Assembly: GCA_005784505.1 (NCBI GenBank)
Contig: VCAZ01000049.1
Location: 1,045,001-1,109,000 of the forward strand
Direction: 5' to 3'
Origin: Bagarius yarrelli
Lineage: Eukaryota; Chordata; Actinopteri; Siluriformes; Sisoridae
Length of the DNA stretch: 64,000 bases
The position numbers were made by a program, and so were the translations under genes. Below, piece by piece: positions 41,052 through 52,400 of the stretch. The notes below the pieces were generated by a model, which searched no databases, had not been told where the DNA came from, and was given only the letters and a program-made list of their open reading frames with translations. Each line of letters opens with the position of its first letter. The stretch's first letter is position 1.

Positions 41052-41370
41052 GGGAGGGGGAGGTGAGAGAAAGAGAGAGAGAAAAGGTGAGAGAAAAAGA
41101 GGGAAAGAATAAGTGAGGGAAAAAAGGAGAGAGAAAGAGAGAAAGAAAAAGAGACAAAGAGAGAAAGAAAAGGGAAAAAGAGAGAGAGAGAAAGAGAGAT
41201 AGAGAAAGCCAGAGAGAGAAATGTGAGAGAAAAAGTGAGGGAAAAAAGGAGAGAGAGAGATGTAGGGAAAGAGAGAAAGAAAAAGAGAAGGCGAGAGACA
41301 AAGAGAGAAAGAAAAAGTGAGGGAAAAAGGGAAAGAGAAAGAGAGAGAAAGAGAGAGAGAGAGAGAGACA
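41052..41370. repeat. Polypurine GA-rich tract of about 320 bp
   Basis: Almost entirely A and G on the plus strand (gagaaagagagag...), with only rare pyrimidines. It generates long artefactual Ser/Leu/Phe frames on the minus strand (40724-41371, 41029-41433). Confidence 0.95.
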
Positions 41371-41935
41371 TTTGGTTCTCACAATGACCCCCTCATGGCA
41401 GTGCAGCTGCTGCTGGGCCTCAGTAAAGGACACACTAAATTACCAGAACAAAGTTTTACAACCAAAACACAACAACATACAGACACTGTTACATGTAGTG
41501 TAGGAGGTGTTGATGGTGTTTGGCGGTCTGGGAAAAAGACCTCCTAAAACTAAACTCTGCCAGACTTAGCAGACATTAACACCTCAATTTTAAACAAAAA
41601 CAGAGAAGTTGTTCGGCTCGATTTTGAAGTGTAGATGATTTAACTTGCCTACTGGTTTTCTTACGGGTTAACCGGTCGACATCCTTACGCAGTGTAGGTC
41701 CTGCTTTGATCAAATTGTTGGATAGCTACTCGCTGTAGGAAAAGCCTAATCAAATCAGTTATCAATTTACTGTCTGTCAAAATGTCTGGCATGTTTCTGC
41801 ACTGCAGGATTGAAATCTTCCTATTCGGTTTCCTTCTATTTACTTTCGCCAATAATCAGACTTCAAAATGCTTGGAAAAAAAACTTTTCCTGTTCAAGGT
41901 TGAAATACATTTAACAGAGTTCAGTTCAGGAAAAG

Positions 41936-41951
41936 ACACACACACGCACAT

Positions 41952-42002
<51 letters not shown>

Positions 42003-42042
42003 CACACACCACATACATATACACACATATATATATATATAG
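41936..42042. repeat. CA/TG/TA compound microsatellite
   Basis: A short CACACACACGCACA run is followed at once by ACGTGTGTGTG(TG)n, then TATATATATACACACAC and a further TA run, so the arms are self-complementary. Confidence 0.93.
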
Positions 42043-42524
42043 GATGAAATGAGAGGGGTTTTCCCATGTGATCACCCAAACATATATTGTTATTCGGTTT
42101 ATTACTTACATGCCAACAGCGTTTCTTTCAGGTTTCTCTCCTCTCGGGTGCGGGTTTTGTTTGTACGTATGTGATGAGTGCGAGAGCTTTGTGATCTCCG
42201 TTGAGTTCCCTTCAACTTTATTAAAAACAAATCTTACCACAGTTTTATGATGGACATGTAGAGCAAAATGTTTGCACATTATTCGTTTATGTCAACGATT
42301 GGCTTTATTTTACAGATGCAAAACTTTGGATATTAGTCTGGATAAAGAAAACAACTATCAATGGCCACCAGAACAGAGAATATAGGAACAGAGCTGGAGA
42401 AATACAGATAAGGCAGAAGGGCATGCTGTGCAGTTACTTTACTTATATTACAGGTACATACAATAGAAAAACGCCAATAGGTAGAGCAATAAATCTCTGT
42501 CTGAAAGTCTAGGGGACACGTCCT

Positions 42525-42594
42525 TGTGGGCTAGAAATAGCACAGTGGTTAAGGTGTTGGACTGGTGACTCGAAGATTATGGGGTCAAAAGATC
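42525..42594 (+). repeat. SINE family 2 head fragment
   Basis: AGCACAGTGGTTAAGGTGTT followed by GACTGGTGACTCGAAGAT, a tRNA-like head cut short. It abuts an oppositely oriented copy at 42595, so two insertions meet here. Confidence 0.55.
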
Positions 42595-42770
42595 ATTACA
42601 TTTACAGCATTTGGCAGACGCCTTTATCCAGAGCAACTTACATTTATTTCTTAGCACTTGGGGGTTAGGGCCATAATCAGGGGCCAAACAGTGGCAACTT
42701 GTGGTGCTGGGAATCGAACCGACAATCTTCCGGTTATCAATCCAACACCCTAACTACTAAGCTTCCACCT
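42595..42770 (-). repeat. tRNA-derived SINE (family 2)
   Basis: Begins CATTTACAGCATTTGGCAGA and ends AATCCAACACCCTAACTACT. Nearly complete, opposite in orientation to the fragment on its left and the copy at 42845. Confidence 0.7.
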
Positions 42771-42844
42771 CAGAACAGATCAAGGGTTGTTGGGTTCCTA
42801 AACAAGGCCCTAATCCTCACCTGTACAATGATGAAGAAGTGGGG

Positions 42845-43035
42845 AGTGGAAAATGGTAGCGCAGTGGTTAAGGTGTTAGACTGCTAACTGGTTTAATTCC
42901 CAGAACCACCAAGTTACAACTGTTGGGCCCCGGAGCAAGGCCCTTAACGCCCAATTGCTCAGTTGGATAAATGAGATAAAATGTAAATCAGTCTGGATAA
43001 AAAGCGTCTGCCAAATGCTATAAATGTAAATGTAC
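42845..43035 (+). repeat. tRNA-derived SINE (family 2), full length
   Basis: Best full copy: head TAGCGCAGTGGTTAAGGTGT, B-box-like GGTTTAATTCC, body CTGTTGGGCCCCGGAGCAAG, CCCAATTGCTCAGTTGG, and tail AAGCGTCTGCCAAATGCTAT AAATGTAAATG. Lies just downstream of the DPH6 poly(A) signal. Confidence 0.72.
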
Positions 43036-43171
43036 ATACAATACAGTATGCCCGGGGTTCACTCATTGTATTCCCTAAGGTAAGCACATACATTCTATTA
43101 AACAGTCTTAGTCCTGTTGTGATGTGATGTGGTGTGTGTGTGTGTCTGTGTGTGTAACAGATTCTTAAGTG

Positions 43172-43177
43172 TTTATT
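43172..43177 (-). other. dph6: DPH6 polyadenylation signal AATAAA
   Basis: Reverse complement of tttatt, about 185 nt after the DPH6 stop codon. First canonical hexamer seen downstream; a TG-rich stretch follows on the plus strand at 43130-43155. Confidence 0.55.
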
Positions 43178-43359
43178 TAGTTTAGTTTCGATTATAATAA
43201 ATGGCCTGGAAGTAGCAGGTAAACTGTTTAACAAGATTTGTCAAATTAACTATAAAAAGTGCTGGAGTTTATGAATCTAATCCTTTACATCTGATACTGG
43301 TGAGCTACTTCCACACCTCCCAGTCCAGCCTGAGGACACTGTGTGGTCCTTGTCCCGCA

Positions 43360-43478
43360 TTACTCGCTGAGCCAGCAGGAGAGGTGAAGGAGAGTGCAGT
43401 CCGGCAGCTCCAGCACAGGAACCAGCACCAACGCTGGGCTTTTCTCACCCAGTCTGCTCTCCAAGCAGCTCTGCAGCC
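43360..43478 (-). CDS. dph6: DPH6 last coding exon with stop
   Basis: Acceptor gtgttttag; 2 nt complete the split glycine, then LQSCLESRLGEKSPALVLVP and LELPDCTLLHLSCWLSE, TAA at 43362-43360. The V-P-V-x-E-L-P pattern matches the closing strands of a RidA fold, and the phase agrees with the preceding exon. The plus-strand ORF here is a shadow. Confidence 0.85.
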
Positions 43479-46400
43479 CTAAAACACACACACACACACA
43501 CACACACAAAGTTTCCTCCTTGTCAATCCAAAATGCTCTTATTTAAATTCCACTCACCTAAGGGACAGACATGGTTAAACAATAGCTGTCCCATTAGGGC
43601 TGCCCTCAAGCAGCTGGCTGCATTTAACCCTTCGACTGGGAAGCCCATAACAGTCTGAAAATAATCCTCCGACTGTAACTAAGCTTCACAAAGACTCCCC
43701 TATTTCCCTTTCCACACATACCCTCTCGGATAAGTGGCGGAACTTATTCCAGCTTATAGAACCGTTTCTATTCATACGATATGATGATTATTGATTAGAA
43801 AATTACTATTTGAAAGGTAGATTTTTTACTTGCTTTTTTTTTTGTGCACGGGTGGGACAGTGTGCACCCGGCCTCAGTTGGCACTATAAAAATTATAGTT
43901 ATATAAGAGCAGACACTGTGTCTATGATGTACGGAACCATTTTAATGGTAACATTCATTTGACGAAGACTGGAAAGGGAAGAAAGGGGGATTAGAAAAGG
44001 GTGGATAATGTCTGTATATCAAAAATGTGTTTGCACCACAATGATGCACAAGTTTCCCATACAAATGCTGCAGAAAGAAGACAAATGTGTCTCTTCTTCC
44101 AATTCCTGATTTTCTTTTGGAAGAGTTTCAGGGTGTGGTTTTTGAGATGGTATTAGGCTGGAAATTTTACTGAAACCTGGCAACCCTGTTTAACGACGTG
44201 ACAATGGCGATGGAAACACATCTGTTGAAGCGAACACAGTGGAACAAATCCACATTGTAGATAATGCAAAATTGTTTAAAATGAGCTGCTGGACTGGATA
44301 CTGGATGGCTGTAGGATGTGGGCTTTTGACTGCTATTTATTTGGACCGCTTATATATTGAAATCTACGAGCTGAATGGACTGAAAGCTTGCATTAAATCA
44401 CCCACATCACCCTCATCCACCAAGTATTTACAACTCCGGTCTGATTATAAACTGAAGTTCTAAGTGACCTCATAGCACGAAGCGACAGGATGGCAATGCA
44501 TATTTATGAAGTAGACTTGAGTTAAATAGCTGAATGACACCATAATGTGAATAATGACCTAGACAATCGGAGGTCTATTGAAAGGGAAAAATTGGAACAG
44601 AAAGGTGAAAGCTCTTTTCAACACCACTTGATAAGCATTCTGTTCTTTCATTAAGAACAAAAGCAGTGTGTCAAGCAAAGCCTCAAAGAGCCCCACACTG
44701 GGTAATTAACTCATATGCGCAGTGATTAAAAACAATACAGGTGACCAGGGGAATTTTCCCCCCCATGTTTCAGCGGATAAAGTACTTTCTTATCTAAGCA
44801 TGCGGTTCACCCTGGGAAGTCGATTGCTTGTGAGATCAACAGCAGATTGCACCATGAACCAGACACATCACACGCAAACTAATGTCCTCAAAAAGCCCCC
44901 CAAAACTGTATTTGTGCCTTTTGTCCCCTTAACTAAAATTAGCCATTTAGAGAAACACAATGTGATAGGCGGGGGAAAAAATGAACACTGCACTTTTACT
45001 TGTATCAGTTGGCACAAATGCACAAGTTCGTTCTGTTCGATGCACTGGGATCCCAGTCGTCTCCTTTAGCCCTTAATTACCCTCTCCAGAGCCATTACAC
45101 GCATCAGCACAGCCACCACATTAGCGGAAGAATAGCAGCCTAAGGCTCCTTGCCTGGGATAAAAAACCCTCTATAAGAATTCTCTTGAATCACTGCATGT
45201 TTTTTTTTTTTACACCAATGAACACAACCTCAGGAACAGCAATGTAAAGGAATATATATATATATTTTTAAAACTGCAACCCTGATCTTCAGTAAAATAT
45301 AAAGACATGTGGCACAGAAAGGCTCTAAAACGCTTTTTTGGTGTAAAAACTCCCCTCTGGTGGGGTCTAAAGGGATTTTAGATTAGCGTTTAGGGTTTAG
45401 CTGTGCACTTCAAATGAAGTGTTAAACGGTCGTACAATTAGCAAGCATCGGGTCATAAAAAGGGTTTAGAGAAAGGGAAACGGAGTAAGCAGCAGCTAAG
45501 GCTAAACTGTACTTATGGAGTGAAAGCTGAAGCAAAGCTCAACTGAATATAATATAATATATTTTTTATCCTTCATTTTGGTACTGCTAAATTTTAAACG
45601 CTACATAACAAGATGGGGCAAATAATCGAGAACAAGGCGTGATATACACACAGACATACAGTATATACTGTATGTACATATACTAATGTTTTTGCTAATG
45701 TAATTTAATTTAAATGGCTAACCTCATGTACTATCATATGAGAGTACTGCATATTGATCACTGTCTGAGTTTAACGCTCTCAGATGCAATGGGGCTAAAG
45801 GTCCGACTCCTAATAATTAACTAACAAATAAATCACGACGACAGCTACCTTTTGAATTTTAACCATTTATAAACTGTAAATGACTACGAATGAGTTGAAT
45901 TGTAAATGGTGGATATGGCTTGCCTTCTACTACTGCCTTCTGTCACGATTAGGACTCGGAACAGCTGAGACACATCTGGTTTACATTGGACATGGAGAAA
46001 ATTAGGTACATGCTTCTATGTTCATTTGGTTTTTACAGCGCATTGTAGTTTTATTTTCTTTTAACTGATGAAACAAAAAATAAATAAATAAATAAAAAAT
46101 CTTTCCTGTCCCCAATGTGTGTCTGTGCTATAGCTATTCTGTGGCTCGATTAGTTAACATCTGCTAAATAATCCACATTATAATTATAAATGCATGCAAT
46201 CGGTCAAGCAAACCTCCTGAGTCAAAGAGGATGACTCACAGCATTTTTTTCTTATATGCTCTGATCAGTTTTCAGTAGTCAGTTAGTGATATAGTTAATC
46301 GGGTCTGCTTTAGGACAGTAAGCCCTTGCAGATATAATGACAACATGCTTTATGATCTGTATTTATATGACGAGTATCCTGTTTCCAATAAATCCTGATG

Positions 46401-49400
46401 TTTAGCTTTCCACTATGATTAGTAGCATAGATCTGATAGATTACACATCTCACAGTAGTAGTTAAAAGACACGTTTATTTACCCACTCAGGATTTCTTAT
46501 GCGGAGGCTCTGACCCCTAAAGCAGGCCTGTGGCAAGAAAACTGATTTCACTTGGGTGACAGGTTAATAGATGCATTCAAACATACACTAGAGGCGCGAT
46601 ATCATGTTTAAACATCATGAAGAAGGTCACTGCTAATGAAAATGTAGACAAAGCCTGACAGTCATTCAGGTCATTTAACTATCCAGTAATGCAAACTCAA
46701 GGTGACTTGACTTGTGTATTCCTTAAGATATATTACTATTTGTACAAAACGTGAGGTGAACATCTTCAAGAACATCTTGGCTAAATTACTTACTTAAACA
46801 CTGTGCCACCACTTCCCCTTACGTAGTATTTAAGTTGCTGGACTGACACCTGGAAGATCAGAGTTTGATTTCCAGCACCCCCAAGTTGCCACGGCTGGGC
46901 CCCTGATCAAGGCCCTTAACCCCCAATTGCTCAGTTAAAAAGAATAGATACATTTAATTCTCTTTGGATTAGGGGCGTCTGCCAAATGCTTTAAATGTTA
47001 TGTACGTAAACCTAAAATCAGTGCTCTGTAATGATTCAAAATCTGTAGTGAGGTTATAATAACAACGCCACTGTTTCCCTGATACACTATATAGACTAAA
47101 GCATTGGGAGTGTCACGTTTTTCTATAATATCTTCCAAACAGTCTAGAAACACTTTTCACTAGATTTTGTTGAGTGCTAGTGAGGATTTGCTCATTTAGC
47201 CAAGATTGTATAAGTATTAGTCTTCATGGGATTTGTGCACTGGGGCGTTGCCATGTTGAAGCAGTGTTGGAGGCCCTCAGTTCCAGTTATGGAATAATAT
47301 CATGCTACAGCATACTAAGATTTTCTAGACAACCGTGTGACTCCAGCAGTGGTGTGTAATACCGGGGTTTGCATTCGTCTATCTGGCCACTTCATTGAAA
47401 ACATCTGCACACTTCGCATTAATGTAATTATCCAATCCGCTAATCATATGACTGTAACGCAATGCCTAAAATTAAGTTTTTCTTTATAACAGAGTTTAAA
47501 ACAAACCCTTAAAAAGAACAACCCTTCTGACATTTATTCACACGGTATTCAGATAACTGGCTGTTTACTTACTTGCGTGAATGAGCATGTACACACGTAC
47601 TCCTTTTAAAGTGGCCAATGAACACATGCCTTCCAGCAGTGTGCAACTCGTTATATAATAACATCACACAGCTGGAAAGAAATGGTACTATGCAGTTTCC
47701 ACACTTAGACAAGTCTGTTCTTATTTCTATTCATTACCCGTGACCATAATTTTGTTTCCCACAATAATAAGTTACAGATGGGCATAAAGTGACAGTAAAA
47801 TCTCAGCTTTGGCTCAAGCTCAGAACTCTAATTGTGCGTTTTAAGAAAAATCCAACAATGATGCCAAATGAATATCCTTGTTAATCTTAAAGCACTTTGG
47901 GAAGGTAAGAAAACATTTAAAATTAAAAGAAAGAAACACCCTGAAAGACAAAAAATATATATAATGACTGTGGCTTGTTTTGCATTACTGTACAAAAACA
48001 CACTAAATTAAATGTTTTCATTGCCTGCTTAGTCATTTTAACAATATGATACTTGTTATTCTTTAACAGATATCCGAGGACGCTAGTCAATAGAAATCTG
48101 AAGATACATGATAAAATGTTTTACCCAATTAGATAGCTGGGCCAGCCATGAGACAGAGTGGGTCTGGCCTACAAATCTCCAAACCCCATAAACCCCCACC
48201 CACACTGGGCCTGGTTATCATCTTTAAAACCATTGTTTTATCTTGATTTTGCACCAACAGTTAACACTCATACAATACACACATTAGCACCTCATCTACA
48301 GCTCTTAATAGAACTTAAGCAGTGAAGTCATTAAATTAAATCCACCCAGTTATACCTGGGATCTAATACCTAGGGTTAATTTTGTAAGTTTTCAAAATGT
48401 TTTGAGACACGCCAACAGATGCCAGTACAAGTGACTGCCTTGTGCTGTGATGTACTGGGACTGTGCGTGTAGCCTGCGACCTTGTGCTGCCATCTGTTGG
48501 TGTGTCTCGAAACCTTTTGATACCTACTCATACGCCTCACTTTGACTAGCGGGCAGCTGTTAATTTACCTAATTATTTGGGGTTTTTTTTATGTGTGCAC
48601 TTCACTTTCTATGCCATTGTGGTGAAGTTTGTGTACCTGAACATATTTGTTAGTAAAAATTGTAATAAAAAAACCCCCAAAAAACTGCAGCGTGGGGTTG
48701 AGTCTGCTTACCTGCAGAGAGCTTAGTGGCTAACTTATTGCTGTCCTTGTAGAAGACTCTGGTGCATAAGGGTGACAGAGTCTCCTCCGTCTGCTGTAGA
48801 GCCTGCTGGAAGGAGCTGCTCACCGACCCTAGGATGCCCTCTGTGTCCATGCGCTCTGGTGTTGTGCATGACTTATGTAGGGACACACTCAGGGAAAGAG
48901 TGGCATAATGGCGAGTACTGGACTGAAGCACCTGCCAGTGGACAGAACCTCCTGAGAAAGCAGAGGTCATCTGACAGGAAGTCCTCTCGGCAGGCTCATC
49001 GTGAATAGCCATGACATGAAGCTCTACTGCCGCTCCCCTGGGCAGCGAGGGCATCACAGAAACAACCAGAGGGGGACACTGAATCTCTTCTGTGTCATAC
49101 TCTAGCTCCTGCAACACAAAATACATGTATGTGTGTATGTGGGTGTAAAACTTAAAAGATTTGCTTAAAAAGTCTTTGGTAAAATCAGTATTGCCAATCA
49201 TACCAAGGTGATGCTGAAATACACTCGCCTTCTAGACATGCAAGGACCCTTACACGCCACCTCACTATCCACCTCTATTAGAAAACCTGCCTTGATGGCT
49301 TTAAATGTTGTAATCTATAGAGGTAAAATCTCCTTTCTCTTGTCTGGGTGGGAGCCATTATCGCCTCTGAAATATCTTCTGCCTGTCCGGGTTACAATGT

Positions 49401-52400
49401 ACCTCTCAAATAACACTGCGGCCGCCTCATCTGCTAATAGGGGAGAAATGAGCGTTTTATAAAACAGTCATTTTGTCTGGAGTCGATAGGGCAAAAACAC
49501 TTAACCTCTTTTCAATTTGCCGGATCAATTTTCATCCACTTACACCCCACTCCGTGAGTGCAGAATAATGATGGGTTACATACACTTTATTTTGAAATTC
49601 ACTCCAAAACCTGAGAGAAAAGTCTTTGACAAGAGCAAAAGGAGCATTTTGCAACCATTTTAGATGCCCCACAATATGATCCAATCCTCCGTCTGCATGA
49701 ATGCAGCACTTATCTCGAGATTAAACTTTAGCAAAGGCCTAATTGTGTATTGGCAGTGAATCAACATCAAATCGCTCTGAGTGCATGACAACAAATAAAA
49801 AATAGAATTGTCAAAGCATGTGCGAGCATGTCATGTATCTGTGGTACATGAGAGAGAGAGAGAAAGAAAGGTTGATTGAGGTGCTTTGGTTAACTCGGAT
49901 GGTGTGCCTGCCCTCTGCGCTGTGATGGTGTTTATGTATTGTTTGCGTGTTGATAAATGTAAGGTGAGCTCGGCACTTGTCAATAGTCACTGAGTAGAGA
50001 GGAAGGGTTAAGGCTAGATGCAGGCGTTAGATGTTAGAGTGAGGCCTTGTTCATCCAGGCTTAAAGGCCAACCCTCAGGCCCTCAATATGCATCCTTCAC
50101 CAGCTACACCCTCACAGGTCACTACCTTCAAACACGCTACACTTTCAGACTCGGACTTGTCTCAAGCTGTTAAATCATTGCTCGCTGTTCCCTCGCCTCT
50201 GCTTTATTTGATTATTTTTCCTCCTCACCTCTCTTCTAGACTGAAGCACAGTTTTTTTAGGCTGCATGTTGAAGTGCTTGGACGCCCAACACTTGCACTC
50301 GATGATAAAACATTTATTACATTAATCAAATTAAAAAAAGGTGACAAAGTTGATATATGGCGTGTCTGAGTGTTTCGAGACGGCGTAAATGCAAGGCCCC
50401 CTTTAATGCACTCTCTCTATTAGTTCATTACAGCTTTCCTCTCCTCTCTGTTTACTCTCTCCGGATTTCTTTCTTTAGTATGTGTGATTGTTTTTAGGGC
50501 TGTGATCAGAGTGGCCCTTTTGCCCTTGTGTTTGTTTTTCCCCATTGCTTCTTCTCATATGAGTTCTCGCTTCCTCTCTTCGCTCCCAGAGCGTGAAGTG
50601 TGTTCGAGAGTGAAGGAGGGAGAGGCATGTGAGTGGAACAATAAACACCATCATAAGGAATTGGTGCAAAGCCGTTGAACAGCAGGGAGCTGATGGGGGC
50701 TGGATGCTTAGGCAGTTCCTCTACATTTCCTGCCCAGCGGGAGGCCTTCGTCGAGTGGACTCGCTAGCTGCGGTTTGTATAATATTCTTTCCTACTCACT
50801 CAGAGCTGGTCACTTGCTTAAAACTAAGCTGCTGCCTCAGTAGTGAATACGCCATAAAAAGGCTGATAAAACACTTCCAAGGAGAAAAAAAAAAAAACTC
50901 AAGAGCTGAAATCAGCCTGTCTATTCAATCTACACTTCTTTTCAGTTTTATTACTATCTACAAGTTCAGTTTATTTGACAAAAACATATAAGTGTGTCCA
51001 ATTCACACACAGAACCCAGCATAACAAAACACACACACAGTGGTGGGCTGTCATGGCCCTATAAAAACTTAAATTGTTTAAAAAATGTTGTTCATGATTA
51101 TTTAGTTATCATTTTCATGCCCACAAAATTGCCTATGATTAGTTCTGTTGAGGTTAAACTGGAATATCCTACATGATACATGTCTGCTATACAGATAGCG
51201 AAAGCCTTCAGTTAAAAGACATCAAATCTGATTTGCAACAAAGTATTAGCTACAGAACCATCAGCCAATCAAATTTTGACGTACAGTTACAGTGGGTATA
51301 GCGACGTGCCCAGTACTACCCCCAGCTTTCGTCAGGAATTTCCAAGGTATAAAAGTGAAACGCAATAAAAAAAAAAATTAATGACAGTCACAGTTACCGG
51401 CACCGCTACACCAGATCTTGTTGCCTTTCCACTATAAAGCCTTTTCAACTCACGCGTTTAAAGACCAAGAGAAATCACTGAGAAAGGGAGACCTACAGCC
51501 AAACTGAATTCATTACATTTTTTTCAAATATTACAACTATAGGTGCTGCAAGTGGCTAACAGCTTAGCACTGAGCACAACAAACCATTTTGTTGTTTGTT
51601 TATATTTCAATATGAGTAAGTGGACATGGTATGATTCTATCTTTGACAGTCAGAACAGCTTCACTAAGGCAGCTATTAATCACCATGGCTCTGAGCAGTC
51701 ATGCATATCATGTGCATTATTAGCATATGGCTGCGTTAGCTGTTACAGGGATGTGGAAGATGTGTGTAGTTTCCAGTTGCTTACTGAAGGTCCTGACTGA
51801 AACCCCACGGTACACCACTGCACACACAAATCAATGTCACCGTGTACCTACAGTACATGGCTGTCTGTGGGAACTAGAAGAACAATTTTCTGTGTTTCTA
51901 TTAAAAAGACTCTTCCACTTGGATCACTCCGAGCACAATGAACTGCACTGGAAATCTGCAATAAATATTTTGGGGTGAATTCTATCATAAATAGACTTAA
52001 TAGTGTCACATGAGTGCACTAAATTTTGTAACACTTGTAAAACACCTCCAGCTAAGTAATGATCGGTTGTGCCTGAATGATGGTACTAAGAAAATCAACA
52101 CTGAGCATTAGAAAAAGTGATTTATAAGAACTGTGTCATGTGTCAGGTACCAAGAAAAGGTTTTTAAAACATCTTATTCCAGCTTTAGTCCCACTTATTC
52201 TTCTATAATAACTTCCACACTTCTGGGAATGTGTTACACGAGATGCTGGAAAGTGGCTGTGCGGATCTGCTCATTCAGCCACAATATTATTACCAAGTTT
52301 AGACACTAATACTGGGTGAGGAGGTCTGGGGTGCAGTCGGGGTTCCAGTTCATCCCAATAGTGTTCAGTGGGGTTAAGTTAGAGTCAGGGTTCTGTACAG

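Noticed and set aside
40724..41433. Minus-strand frames of 215 and 134 codons rich in Ser, Leu and Phe
   Set aside because: They are read-through of the GA/TC polypurine tract; no domain and no splice structure.
43300..43482. Plus-strand 60-codon frame
   Set aside because: Opposite-strand shadow of the last DPH6 exon.
44239..44463. Plus-strand 74-codon frame with a hydrophobic segment
   Set aside because: No promoter, splice or family support; length is within chance expectation.
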